From: Desulfonatronovibrio sp.
GTDB taxonomy: Bacteria > Desulfobacterota > Desulfovibrionia > Desulfovibrionales > Desulfonatronovibrionaceae
Reading direction: 5' to 3'
Assembly (NCBI GenBank): GCA_003566455.1
Contig: PXDF01000101.1
Location: forward strand, 1 to 60,625
DNA: 60,625 nt
The notes beneath the pieces were generated by a model. The model did no database searches. It was not told the DNA's origin and worked only from the letters and a program-made list of their open reading frames with translations. This document shows positions 36,903 to 45,597 of the stretch, piece by piece; position 1 is the first letter of the stretch; the number at the start of each line of letters is the position of its first letter. The position numbers and the translations under genes are program-made.

Positions 36903-37307
36903 ATGAAAAAGAGTTGTTTTATTGGTTTGTTCGCCATGACAATGCTGTGCCTGTTTTTTGTCCTTCCCGATTCCAGCGCCTATTCGCAGGAAGGATACGG
37001 TCAACAGCAGCAGGAAATGATGCAACAGCCAGAGACTGAAATTCAGGTAACCGATTCAGAACTGGACAAGGTTGCCAGGGCCTATAGTGAGATCTCGGAG
37101 ATCAGGGAAGAATTTCAGATGTCCCTGACAGGCGTGGAAGATCCTGAAGCCGCCCAGAAAATGCAGGAACAGGCTGGGAAGGCCATGGTAGAGGCCGTGG
37201 AGAACTCAGGTCTGGATGTCCAGACCTATAACGACGTAATGCAAGCAGCTCAGTACGATGAAGAGCTCAGGGAAAAGCTCTTATCCAGGCTGGAACAGAT
37301 GAGATAA
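36903..37307 (+). CDS. DUF4168 exported protein
   Basis: A 134-residue protein with a signal peptide (MKKSCFIGLFAMTMLCLFFV, likely cleaved after SSA) and a Gln-rich spacer, then the DUF4168-type domain: VTDSELDKVARAYSEISEI at one end and SGLDVQTYNDVMQAAQYDEEL at the other, mostly helical. ATG 36903 has GGAGG 5 bases upstream; an ATG 12 bases earlier lies before that site. The molecular function is unknown. It is predicted to be switched on by the neighbouring sigma-54 system, and is followed after 28 bases by the Pro-rich protein gene. Confidence 0.88.
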   Translation: MKKSCFIGLFAMTMLCLFFVLPDSSAYSQEGYGQQQQEMMQQPETEIQVTDSELDKVARAYSEISEIREEFQMSLTGVEDPEAAQKMQEQAGKAMVEAVENSGLDVQTYNDVMQAAQYDEELREKLLSRLEQMR

Positions 37308-37335
37308 TTTGTTTTAAAATAAGGAGTTCTAACTG

Positions 37336-37521
37336 ATGGATATCAAAAAGATGATCTTTTCAGTCATGTTTGTGGCAACCATAGGACTTTGCCCGGCCTG
37401 TGAGGCGCCGGATGAAGAATATGAATTGCCTCCCGCCCCGGGTGAAACCCCTGGCGGATTCGAAACCCCGGGCGCTCCTCCATCTCCAGACGCGCCCGAT
37501 GAACCGTCTGATGGCTATTAA
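37336..37521 (+). CDS. Small proline-rich exported protein
   Basis: A 61-residue protein with a hydrophobic start (MDIKKMIFSVMFVATIGLC) and a mature part rich in Pro, Glu and Asp (PPAPGETPGGFETPGAP). The cysteines in LCPACE could be lipid-modified, but the lipobox is not canonical. AAGGAG lies 8 bases before the ATG. It appears to form an operon with the DUF4168 gene under the sigma-54 promoter and is closed by the terminator at 37603. Confidence 0.72.
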   Translation: MDIKKMIFSVMFVATIGLCPACEAPDEEYELPPAPGETPGGFETPGAPPSPDAPDEPSDGY

Positions 37522-37602
37522 TTCCCGGGAAATGACTTAAAAAGAAAACCCTGGTTTGCCATGACTGAGCGGGAAAGGAAAAGAAAAACAATCAACACCA
37601 GA

Positions 37603-37638
37603 ACAGGTCTCTGTTTTAGGGCAGAGGCCTGTTTTTTT
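37603..37638 (+). terminator. Rho-independent terminator of the DUF4168 operon
   Basis: ACAGGTCTCTG pairs with CAGAGGCCTGT (one G-T pair) across an 8-base loop and is followed by seven T. It lies about 80 bases after the Pro-rich protein stop on the plus strand. Confidence 0.85.
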
Positions 37639-37758
37639 GGATCATTGCCAGGTTGACCAGAGATATTGTTGTAAGCATAATTTTATATCCAGGGTTAAAG
37701 GCTTTGTCCCTGCTTTTCGGCTATCAAGCTGAAAAGCACAGGATTTCACCCGTCGCCT

Positions 37759-38544
37759 TCAAGGCTTGAATGCTGTAGCAATGGTTCGATAATTCATAAA
37801 ACCGAAATCTGATTTCATCTTCTGAGAAGAAAAGCCGCTCAGGACCTGGACCCTCTCAAAACCGGCCCTGCCAAGCAATGCCGAAACCGCCTCGGGTTTG
37901 TAGTACCGGATGGCATATGTACAGTCCCGGACCTGGCCATGTTTTTTGCTGATGACGATTTCCCGGGCTTTCACCAGGCCATCTTCAAGTTCTCTCTCCC
38001 TGCAGACCAGAATGTCCTCACCAATCTCATGCCAGGCTTGCGGCCTGAATGAACTTTTAAGCTCAGCACCGTCAACGACATCAACAATGATTGCACCTCC
38101 CGGACTCAGGACCCGGTTCGCCTCCATCAGGATCTGCAGGTCAGATTCATGTTCAACCTGGTACCCCAATGAGTTTCCCATGAGCAGGACATAATCGAAA
38201 CTGCCGGTGGAAAATCCCGTCCACCGGGCATCCCCCTGGACGCAAGAGAGATTATATTTTTTTTCCTGAGCGGCAGTTCTTGCCCGGCCGATGAGACCAC
38301 GTGAATAATCCAGCAGAACACAGCACTGCGCCCCCCGGGACAGGAGCTCCATGCTGTGACGGCCATGTCCTCCGCACAGGTCCAGAATCCTGTGATGGGC
38401 ATTGATGGGAAGAAGTTCACTTATGAGGTCGACTTCAAGACTTGTAATCTCTTGATTGCAGACAGAACGTGCATCGGTGAGCAGATAAACCTCATCAAAA
38501 AGGGATTTCCACCAGTCCGGGTCAACCACGATGCTCATGGTCAT
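37759..38544 (-). CDS. Class I SAM-dependent methyltransferase
   Basis: A 261-residue methyltransferase of the Rossmann type: motif I ILDLCGGHGRHS, an acidic residue after the second strand (CVLLDYSR), QGDARW, and FDYVLLMGNSLGY. Its start overlaps the end of the ATP-grasp-like gene by 4 bases (ATGA), so the two are co-translated. A C, N or O acceptor cannot be told apart from sequence. With the ATP-grasp-like ligase and DUF885 hydrolase upstream it could tailor a small amide product. Confidence 0.9.
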   Translation of the reverse strand: MTMSIVVDPDWWKSLFDEVYLLTDARSVCNQEITSLEVDLISELLPINAHHRILDLCGGHGRHSMELLSRGAQCCVLLDYSRGLIGRARTAAQEKKYNLSCVQGDARWTGFSTGSFDYVLLMGNSLGYQVEHESDLQILMEANRVLSPGGAIIVDVVDGAELKSSFRPQAWHEIGEDILVCRERELEDGLVKAREIVISKKHGQVRDCTYAIRYYKPEAVSALLGRAGFERVQVLSGFSSQKMKSDFGFMNYRTIATAFKP

Positions 38545-39926
38545 TCCTGTGTATCCATGAAGTTGAACAGGCCGTCTGAGGCTATAATGGCTGAAGAACC
38601 TTCCCAGGGATGCATCCGGGCGATGCTCAGTTCTTCCTCCTCCATCTGAACCAGATGGTCCAGTTCACCGGCCTTCCACATTGTCTCCAGGGTCAGGCAG
38701 TCAGCCCACACGGCTGCGCAATAATCTTTGAGAGCGTCAATTTGGTCATGGTTGATCAGCCTGGGTCGCAACGCAATCTTGATGGGACCAAGGAGATAAG
38801 TGAAGCTTTCCTTAATGGCCATCCGGTTCTGCATCTCAAATACCTGCTCCAGATCATTGTAGTTAATCCCGCAAATTCCCTGGTTGATGAGCTCAACCGA
38901 CTCCCGCACGCTGACTCCAGGACCAAGGACCGCCAGAGGCTGAACCCCTCCGCCGCTTCCCACATTGGTTGGCACCCCGCCGTAGCGGCCCAGAAAGCCC
39001 TGCAGGCCTTCACGACCCATGAGGCAGCGAAAGTCTGTCTGGATCCGCTCAAGGACGATTCTCCTAAGTTCCGCATCAAGTACGGGGATCTCCTCGGACC
39101 AGAGATCAAGGGGAATTTTTTCCTGAACAATATAGCCGCCTTCATTGAGGGCCAGGTTGATGGCTTCATCTGCCGAGCTGTGCACCTTTCCCACACGAAC
39201 CCCTTTTCCCGAATAACCTCTTTCAGGTTTCAGGACCAGATCATCCCAGTTATGGCGGGTCCATTCCATGAGATCATCAATGTCTTCTCCTGAAGGTCCC
39301 AGGGTTTTCCGGGGGTAAAACTGCCGGGTCCAGGGGGTTCTCTGGACGATCTCCTGATGGAAGCGTGGTCCGTTTTTACCGGTGATCACCTCAAACATGC
39401 TCTTGACATTGATGGGTTCAGTGCCGCGCGGATTTATAACCCGATGTTCCTGAACGGCCCGCAGCAACGGGGCCAGGTTACGCTCCCGGTGGAGCCTGAG
39501 CAGGACATCAGTGTTGAAATCCATGAAAATCAGGGAAACGGGCCGGCCTTTCCAGCTTACCTTCCCGTTTTGCAGTTCAAGCTCATGGGGGGCCATGAGG
39601 GCGGAGGATATACCCTCAACAAGGTTTAAATGGTCGACCAGGTTCCTGTTTTCAACAACGTCCTGAAGGGTCTCTTCCTCGGCCACCAGGGCGATGAGTC
39701 CCTGTCCGCCTGCATCAAGCCGCTTGTATGCCTTAAGGAGCATGTCAATGAAACCGCGGATGGGATAAAGCATTGGATGATCAAAATCCAGGACCACGGG
39801 AATGGGCTTTATGCGGTTGATTTCAGCCCAGACAGCCTTGCCGATGATCTGGGTTGTGCGCTGATAATCCCATCCCCCCGGACTGCCGAGGTTCCATTCG
39901 GAATGATATCCCAGAAATGTCTTCAA
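38541..39926 (-). CDS. ATP-grasp-like ligase of unknown substrate
   Basis: A 461-residue soluble protein. The stretch LVLKPERGYSGKGVRVG, followed by GGYIVQEKIPL, is the Lys-containing nucleotide-binding pattern of ATP-grasp ligases, and later Gly-rich VPTNVGSGGGVQPLAV fits the phosphate or substrate end. General similarity is to glutathionylspermidine-synthase-like and circularly permuted ATP-grasp proteins, which form amide bonds through acyl phosphates. It lies 3 bases from the DUF885 gene and overlaps the methyltransferase gene. The acceptor and donor are unknown; I do not recognise a named family with certainty. Confidence 0.7.
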   Translation of the reverse strand: MKTFLGYHSEWNLGSPGGWDYQRTTQIIGKAVWAEINRIKPIPVVLDFDHPMLYPIRGFIDMLLKAYKRLDAGGQGLIALVAEEETLQDVVENRNLVDHLNLVEGISSALMAPHELELQNGKVSWKGRPVSLIFMDFNTDVLLRLHRERNLAPLLRAVQEHRVINPRGTEPINVKSMFEVITGKNGPRFHQEIVQRTPWTRQFYPRKTLGPSGEDIDDLMEWTRHNWDDLVLKPERGYSGKGVRVGKVHSSADEAINLALNEGGYIVQEKIPLDLWSEEIPVLDAELRRIVLERIQTDFRCLMGREGLQGFLGRYGGVPTNVGSGGGVQPLAVLGPGVSVRESVELINQGICGINYNDLEQVFEMQNRMAIKESFTYLLGPIKIALRPRLINHDQIDALKDYCAAVWADCLTLETMWKAGELDHLVQMEEEELSIARMHPWEGSSAIIASDGLFNFMDTQE

Positions 39927-39929
39927 TCG

Positions 39930-41597
39930 TCACCTCTTGACTTTATCGTTGTTATTTTGAAGCAACCCCTGAAACCGCTTCTCCATGAGATGAAACGGCA
40001 ACTGGCCTGCCGTGAGCATTTCCCTGTGAAAACGATCCTGACCCATGCGGGTTCCGTAAACTTTCCTGAGTTTCATGATTTCATGGCGCCCCAGACTGTA
40101 GCACAATTGATAACCCGGGTTCAGCCGGAATCGATCCAGGTGCCGCCCGGCTTCCTCCCTGCTGTAACCTGTTTTCATCAACAGGTCCACGGCATTCTGA
40201 GCAGAAAGTTCCCCGGTGCTTGTCCCCACATCGATCCAGCAACGGGCAGCCCTCCACAACCTGCGCCTGGCGTCCACGAGTTCATCCAGGGGGTCATAAA
40301 CATAACCGCACCCGGTCAAGAGCGATTCCACATAATACGCCCATCCTTCATAAAAAAGGGGGGATTCAATCTGCGCCCTTACCGGATTGGGAATTTTTCT
40401 GCGATTGTCATCCAGGAGATGATGTCCGGGAAAGGTTTCGTGAGCGGTCAGGAACCGGTATTCGCGATGCAGGCGTTCCCGCAGAAGATTCTGGGCCTCT
40501 CTTCCCAGACTTTCTTCAATACGTGTTGTTATGTAGAAGAAACTCTTTTCACGGAAGTCAGCGGAAAAGGCCGCGCTGAAAGAGGCGGAAGCCCGGATTG
40601 ATCTGAGATACGCCGGGGTCTGGGCAACTTCCGGCGACACCCCGGGTTCAACAGCCCTGAACCCGTGATCGCGGAAGAAGACCCTCAACCGTTCCGACTC
40701 CCTGGCATAAAGATAAAAGGTGTCAAGACCGGCTGAGTCTTCGGGAAAATAATCTTCATAAATCCGCAGCCAGTTCTTTCTGGGATTGATCCGGTCCTGA
40801 AGGGTTCTCAGCCGGGTCATGGCTTCCTCCCATTCAGACCTGCCTATCTCCAGGATATCCGACAACTCTGTTGCGCAGCCGAAATGGTTTCTCAGCGTAT
40901 CTTCCAGGGACGGGGCAGCCAATTGATGGTCCGGAACAAATGTAAGGGTCTGGACAAACCTCTGGAATCCTTCCAGGGCATGGTTGGCTCGGTCCATGCC
41001 TGGAAGCATCGATGACCGGAGGGTTTCAGGAATAATCTCTTTGATCTGGTAAAGGTATTCCCGGCAGTCCTTAATCATCAAAAGGCAAGCCTGACCGTGG
41101 GTGACTGAGACTTTTTTCAGATTCACTGCGGCCTGTTTAAGCAGCCTGGGCAGGGCATCCAGGCGGGCCAGAGCCCTGTGGGCGATTTCGTCAGTTCCGG
41201 AGGCGGGCTTGCCCAGGGCGTGGTCAAGGCCTATAAAAGCAACTTTCAGATACAGTAAAGGATTGTTGCTCCAGGATGCTTTTGTTTCCAGCTCAATTAA
41301 AACCCCAGCAATACTGTTCCTGAGCATTTCCAGATCGATGCGGCCTTCAAGATCATCTTCATCCGGTTCCAGGGAGGCAAGTCTGGTTTGAAAAAGCTTC
41401 AGGGTGCTGATGCATGATTTTATTTCATCAGGGCCGAGACTGTCCAGTTGGTCATAATAACCGGCGGCACTCATCGCCCGGGGCATGAAATGAAATTCAT
41501 CGCTGGCGCACATGACGGGAAAAACTGATGCCAGATAATGGAAATAATCTGATGCCAGCTCGCTCAGGATGTGCTGATATGCTTTTTGTTCGCTCAT
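39930..41597 (-). CDS. DUF885 family putative metallohydrolase
   Basis: A 555-residue mostly helical protein. The HETFPGHH segment (HExxxHH-like) with a downstream Glu-rich EGWAYYVESLL is the DUF885 signature, similar to thermolysin-like metal sites; a few members have been reported as peptidases or hydrolases. ATG 41597 (MSEQKAY) is used; an extension to GTG 41660 is possible but has no ribosome-binding site either. No signal peptide is seen. It is the first gene of the three-gene set with the ATP-grasp-like ligase and methyltransferase, where it might process a peptide-like intermediate. Confidence 0.85.
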   Translation of the reverse strand: MSEQKAYQHILSELASDYFHYLASVFPVMCASDEFHFMPRAMSAAGYYDQLDSLGPDEIKSCISTLKLFQTRLASLEPDEDDLEGRIDLEMLRNSIAGVLIELETKASWSNNPLLYLKVAFIGLDHALGKPASGTDEIAHRALARLDALPRLLKQAAVNLKKVSVTHGQACLLMIKDCREYLYQIKEIIPETLRSSMLPGMDRANHALEGFQRFVQTLTFVPDHQLAAPSLEDTLRNHFGCATELSDILEIGRSEWEEAMTRLRTLQDRINPRKNWLRIYEDYFPEDSAGLDTFYLYARESERLRVFFRDHGFRAVEPGVSPEVAQTPAYLRSIRASASFSAAFSADFREKSFFYITTRIEESLGREAQNLLRERLHREYRFLTAHETFPGHHLLDDNRRKIPNPVRAQIESPLFYEGWAYYVESLLTGCGYVYDPLDELVDARRRLWRAARCWIDVGTSTGELSAQNAVDLLMKTGYSREEAGRHLDRFRLNPGYQLCYSLGRHEIMKLRKVYGTRMGQDRFHREMLTAGQLPFHLMEKRFQGLLQNNNDKVKR

Positions 41598-41882
41598 GGT
41601 TCCAGGCTGTATTTTTGAAGGTCTCCGAGCTGGAAGCTGGGTATCAGGGAACAGCCGCACTTCACAAATTTATCTGACCTGACATCTTCTCCGGCACATG
41701 GGGCACATCAACCCTTTGTTCAGCCCGCCACAGGATAATTATGTCTCTGGAAACAGTCAGCTCATGAGGTGGAAGCAATGATCAAGGTTACTTCATATTC
41801 TGATGAAAAATGTTGCTTGAGGATAAAGGCTTTCAGCTGGAATTGGAAAGAACCGAGTTTATTGCTTACTATTTGCTTACTT

Positions 41883-41938
41883 TAAAAAATAAGGGGTTAA
41901 TGCCTGCTTTTCATTCTTAACACTAACCCCTTTATTTT
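41883..41938 (-). terminator. Terminator of the tRNA-Leu gene
   Basis: On the minus strand AAGGGGTTA and TAACCCCTT form a 9-bp stem with a 24-base loop followed by a run of six T. It begins a few bases past the tRNA 3' end. Confidence 0.7.
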
Positions 41939-41942
41939 ATAA

Positions 41943-42028
41943 TGGTGCCGGAGGAGAGACTCGAACTCTCATGACCAAAGGCCGCGGGATTTTGAGTCCC
42001 GTGCGTCTACCAATTTCACCACTCCGGC
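41943..42028 (-). tRNA. tRNA-Leu, anticodon CAA
   Basis: The minus strand reads GCCGGAGTGGTGAAATTGG at the 5' end and closes with CTCCGGC, discriminator A and encoded CCA. The anticodon stem CGGGA/TCCCG holds the loop CTCAAAA, giving anticodon CAA. A T arm with GTTCGAGTC and a long variable arm, as expected for a class II leucine tRNA, are present. It reads UUG codons. The gene stands alone. Confidence 0.97.
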
Positions 42029-42038
42029 ATAAACAATA

Positions 42039-42067
42039 ACCTTAATTTGCAGATATATTGACGTCAA
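42039..42067 (-). promoter_or_regulatory. Probable sigma-70 promoter of the tRNA-Leu gene
   Basis: On the minus strand TTGACG, a 17-base spacer and TAAGGT precede the tRNA by 10 bases. The -35 is close to consensus and the -10 is weak; the placement is what makes it likely. Confidence 0.4.
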
Positions 42068-42217
42068 GATAATTTTCCTCAACTGCAATCTATATAGATT
42101 TTGACCAGAAGCAAATAATATGGCAAAAGTAAAGCTCCTGGCAGGAAGATAAAGTTTTACCGTCACTAAACCTGCTGCTGGAAACACGCAATTAAATCAA
42201 ATAAAAAGCGGTGATAC

Positions 42218-42436
42218 ATGTTAAGTGAAAAATATCTCAGTGATTTGGAAAAGTACTTAAAATCAGGAAATCTGGAAGAAGACTTTGAATATTCCTCTGA
42301 AGAGAGGCGTATTGAAATTCTGGATTATCTGGAAAGACTCATGGATCTGGCGGAAATTGCTGATGAAATCGCCACCAGGCTGATTTTTAAAAATACCGGA
42401 TTCGGTCAGATGTTTGAGTCCAGAGCCCAGAAATAG
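42218..42436 (+). CDS. Small conserved-looking hypothetical protein
   Basis: A 72-residue acidic helical protein (EERRIEILDYLERLMDLAEI) with GGTGAT before the ATG. The composition and regular heptad-like leucines suggest a real gene. It is convergent with rsmG and overlaps its end by 31 bases. The family is not recognised. Confidence 0.6.
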   Translation: MLSEKYLSDLEKYLKSGNLEEDFEYSSEERRIEILDYLERLMDLAEIADEIATRLIFKNTGFGQMFESRAQK

Positions 42437-43038
42437 CGTTTTTTATTGTCTACCCGGTATTCCATGGTTTCAACCATTCTCATTCCTGACAAATCCTGAC
42501 CATCGTATTTACTTCCACTAAGTATAATAAGCATCGCCTCATTGCTCATCATTTCTTTTGCAAGGGGCAACAGCTTCGGCCAGGGCATGAAGGCCCTGCT
42601 GATGACCAGCCTGGCTGGAAGAATTTTTGGGTCGATATCCTGAACCCTTGTGTTGATTACAAATGTATTTTCAATATTCATGGCCGCTATGGCCTGATTC
42701 ATAAAAGCAGCCCTCTTTATCCTGCTTTCAACCAGATAATATAAGCCCTGTTTCCAGACCAGACGGAGGGGGATGCCCGGCAGTCCAGCCCCGGACCCAA
42801 GGTCGAGACCCGTCTCTTTTTTATCAAGCTTGACCAGACCGGACAAAAATGAGCCAAGATAGAAGCTGTCCAGAACAAGATCGTTCAGAATAAGCTTCCA
42901 TTCTGATCTTCCCACCAGATTAATGACCCGGTTCCATTTAAGAAGCAGATCCAGGTAGACCCGCAGGTCCTTGACCTGATCCTTAGAAAGGCTGAAACCT
43001 TTACTGTCTAATTCATCTCTCAGTTGTTTAGAGTTCAC
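42406..43038 (-). CDS. rsmG: 16S rRNA (guanine-527-N7) methyltransferase
   Basis: A 210-residue RsmG (GidB) protein that methylates G527 of 16S rRNA using SAM. Motif I is LDLGSGAGLPGIPL, followed by VESRIKRAAF and SRAFMPWPKLL, characteristic of the family. It follows the cysteine desulfurase gene by 65 bases on the same strand. The final residues overlap the convergent small gene. Confidence 0.95.
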   Translation of the reverse strand: MNSKQLRDELDSKGFSLSKDQVKDLRVYLDLLLKWNRVINLVGRSEWKLILNDLVLDSFYLGSFLSGLVKLDKKETGLDLGSGAGLPGIPLRLVWKQGLYYLVESRIKRAAFMNQAIAAMNIENTFVINTRVQDIDPKILPARLVISRAFMPWPKLLPLAKEMMSNEAMLIILSGSKYDGQDLSGMRMVETMEYRVDNKKRYFWALDSNI

Positions 43039-43103
43039 TTAGGCCCTGTGAAACTGAATGCGTTTAAAAAACTGCTTCAGGATGTTACTATCATGGGCGA
43101 TTA

Positions 43104-44273
43104 TCAGCCACTATATTCAGACCGGGATTTTTCATGACTGTCAGGCACTTTTAAAAAAACCGTAAAAATATATTCCAGTCTTTTTAATAAGTCATCAATG
43201 TCATCAAGAGTGGTCATTCTGCCCCAGGAAAACCTGATGGTCCCCATTCCATAATATGGATCAACTCCCATCGCCTCCAGAACACTGCTCATCTTTTGAG
43301 AATCACCATGGCAGGCTGCTCCGGCTGAAGCTGATAAACTGCAGGCCACCATGCCGGACAGGATATCACCGGCTCTGTATCCTCCAAAACCTATAGACAT
43401 GGTTCCTGGCAGCCTTGGCGCTTTTTCCCCGTAAAGACAAAAGTCAGAAACAGCAATTTTTAATCCCTTAAGAAACCTATTTCCCAGATCGGTCTGGCGC
43501 TTCATCTCCATCTCCAGATCATGGGCGGCCAGCTTCGCGGCCCGGCCAAGGCCGACAATATAGGGAATATTTTCCGTTCCCGGCTTTAAACCTTTTTCCT
43601 GACCTCCTCCAAAAAGCAAAGGCTTTAACAGCCCTGGGCACCGGGAGTATAACGCGCCTATACCCTTGGGGGCGTACATTTTATGTCCGGCAATGGTCAT
43701 AAAGTCCACTCCAAGTCTGTCCACGTCAACCGGGATCTTACCCACGGCCTGAGCCGCGTCTGTATGAAAAAGGATGCATCTGGCTTTTAGCCTTGACGCT
43801 ATTTCTGCCACCGGCTGAATTACTCCGACTTCATTGTTGGCCAGCATGACGCTGACAAGCTTTGTTTTTTCGGAGACAAGACTTGAAATATGATCAGGAT
43901 CAACCAGCCCATTCCTGTCCACTGGAGCTATTTTCAGGATAACTCCTTTTTTTTGAAGGTTGATTGATGGCTGGACGATTGAAGGATGCTCAACAGATGA
44001 AATAATCAGCTCGTCCCCAGGAGTGAGAAGACCAGATAATACCGTGTTGTTGGATTCAGTGGCACAGGATGTGAAATACAACTGATCAGGTTCAGCCTTG
44101 ATAAGTCCGGCCAGATCTGCCCTTGAGAGGTCAATGCTCGTCCTGGCTTCAAGGCCGTGCATGTGTCCGCATCCAGGATTGCCGAATTTTTCAGTAAAAT
44201 AGGGCAGCATGGCCTGTAGCACCTGTTTATGAACCGGGGTGGTGGCATTGTAATCAAAATATAAAAGGTTCAT
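43104..44273 (-). CDS. Cysteine desulfurase (NifS/IscS-like)
   Basis: A 389-residue PLP enzyme of class V aminotransferase fold. The N-terminus is YFDYNATTPV, the PLP lysine is in TIAGHKMYAPKGIGALY, and the catalytic loop Cys is in SASAGAACHGD. It releases sulfur from cysteine for Fe-S clusters or thiolated tRNA. No scaffold protein (IscU/NifU) is adjacent, so it may be a housekeeping or NifS-like paralogue. The gene precedes rsmG in the same direction. Confidence 0.93.
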   Translation of the reverse strand: MNLLYFDYNATTPVHKQVLQAMLPYFTEKFGNPGCGHMHGLEARTSIDLSRADLAGLIKAEPDQLYFTSCATESNNTVLSGLLTPGDELIISSVEHPSIVQPSINLQKKGVILKIAPVDRNGLVDPDHISSLVSEKTKLVSVMLANNEVGVIQPVAEIASRLKARCILFHTDAAQAVGKIPVDVDRLGVDFMTIAGHKMYAPKGIGALYSRCPGLLKPLLFGGGQEKGLKPGTENIPYIVGLGRAAKLAAHDLEMEMKRQTDLGNRFLKGLKIAVSDFCLYGEKAPRLPGTMSIGFGGYRAGDILSGMVACSLSASAGAACHGDSQKMSSVLEAMGVDPYYGMGTIRFSWGRMTTLDDIDDLLKRLEYIFTVFLKVPDSHEKSRSEYSG

Positions 44274-44383
44274 TGGCTTTTATTCGGGTTTTATGTTGAC
44301 AGAATTCAATACCAAACACTATCATTCTATCTTTATTGATTAAAATTTTCAATGCGCATTATGGCTTACCTTACAGGAAAAAC

Positions 44384-44815
44384 ATGAAAAATTATTACAG
44401 AATGACAGATGAAGCCCTGATAGCCGGAGTAGTAGCCGGAATCGCTGAAAAGACAGGGCTGAACCGGGTTGGTCTGAGAATAGCCTTTTTTCTGGTTTTT
44501 GTTCTGATTAACTTTATTCCAGGAACAGGCATGGGCATATCCATCCTGCCCCTGCTCATATATACAGTGGCCTGGATGGCTCTGCCCGCAAGGGAGCAGG
44601 GCTTATCGCAAGCCGAAATCAAGAAAAAAATCGAAACCAGAAAGACATTCTATAATTACGCTATGCTCGGTGTAACCGGCAACCTGATTCCACTTATTGC
44701 CATGGGGTTTTTCTATCCTGACCAGCTCCTGCTGCTTCTGTTTACTGTGCCGGTTTTTCTGCTGTTATTGCCAGCCACTGTCTTTATTATACTGGGCATT
44801 GTCAAGGCGGGATGA
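44384..44815 (+). CDS. PspC-domain membrane protein
   Basis: A 143-residue protein. The PspC domain covers the N-terminal 60 residues (DEALIAGVVAGIAEKTGLNRVGLRIAF, with a following helix and WMALP), and two more hydrophobic helices follow near 95-140. ATG 44384 with AGGAAAAAC upstream fits better than the in-frame ATG 44336. PspC proteins sense or respond to membrane stress. A methyltransferase gene follows 9 bases downstream; no pspA is in view. Confidence 0.88.
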   Translation: MKNYYRMTDEALIAGVVAGIAEKTGLNRVGLRIAFFLVFVLINFIPGTGMGISILPLLIYTVAWMALPAREQGLSQAEIKKKIETRKTFYNYAMLGVTGNLIPLIAMGFFYPDQLLLLLFTVPVFLLLLPATVFIILGIVKAG

Positions 44816-44824
44816 TTATTTCTC

Positions 44825-45370
44825 ATGGACCCGGTAATTCCCTCGGAATATCTAACTGACCACCTGGGTTTGCTGCTGGACACTGCCGGAACCGGTCCGG
44901 TCCTGGATCTTGCCTGCGGAGCAGGCCGGAATGGATTGTTTCTGGCTGAAAAGGGCATTGAAGTTCACTTCTGGGATAGAAATGAACAGGACCTTGCTAA
45001 AATTAAATCCATTGCCCGAAGTAAAGGTATCATGGTTTTCACCAGGCAGATCGATCTTGAAACAGGGCAGGGCGGTTTATTTCCAAGTGATCATTTCAGC
45101 CTGGTCATGGTCTTCAGGTACCTGCACAGGCCTCTGATTCCAGAGATTAAAAACGCGGTTCTGCCTGAAGGAATAGTGATCTACGAAACCTTTACCACCA
45201 GGCAGGCGGAAATTGGAAAACCCAGTAATCCGGATTTCCTGCTCAAAGAAAATGAACTGCTGGAATGGTTCACTGATTGGGAGGTTATTGACCATCAACA
45301 GGGAAGGCTTGAAAATCCTGAACGGTACATGGCTGGCATTATCGCCCGTAAATTTCAAGCTAAGCTTTAA
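44825..45370 (+). CDS. Class I SAM-dependent methyltransferase (TehB-like)
   Basis: A 181-residue methyltransferase with motif I LDLACGAGRNGLFLAEKG and VHFWDRNEQDL, similar to the small TehB/tellurite-resistance-like methyltransferases. Its later motif FSLVMVFRYLHRPL is also typical. It is separated by 9 bases from the PspC gene. The substrate is unknown. Confidence 0.87.
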   Translation: MDPVIPSEYLTDHLGLLLDTAGTGPVLDLACGAGRNGLFLAEKGIEVHFWDRNEQDLAKIKSIARSKGIMVFTRQIDLETGQGGLFPSDHFSLVMVFRYLHRPLIPEIKNAVLPEGIVIYETFTTRQAEIGKPSNPDFLLKENELLEWFTDWEVIDHQQGRLENPERYMAGIIARKFQAKL

Positions 45371-45409
45371 TGATCTGCCAGGATATTGTTTTTTATCCAG
45401 ATTATTCAT

Positions 45410-45547
45410 CTGAAGTGAGCGATTTTTATCTGTCACTGCGAGAACCAGGAGGGTGCGTGGCAACCTCATGATAACTGACTGAGATTGCTTCGCTTCCCTC
45501 GCAATGACAGGTTTATCAAACAGTTACAGAAAAAATCTCTATTCAGG
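45410..45547 (-). repeat. Repeat family B, copy B1 (MITE-like, about 138 bp)
   Basis: The ends are inverted relatives (CTGAAGTGAGCGATTTTT and the complement of AAAAAATCTCTATTCAGG). Read on the minus strand it matches B2 at 59103: CTGTAACTGTTTGATAAACC, then GTCATTGCGAG, and a GAAGCAATCTCAGTCAGTTAT block. It lies in the 227-base gap between the TehB-like and DGK1-like genes and lacks the 66-bp cassette found in B2. Confidence 0.82.
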
Positions 45548-45597
45548 TATTCAGCAGCAATAGGATAGATAATATAACTTGTTAAAGGGTCGCGTCC

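Noticed and set aside
41969-42187. 72-residue ORF across the tRNA-Leu gene
   Set aside because: It overlaps a clear tRNA and has no family features.
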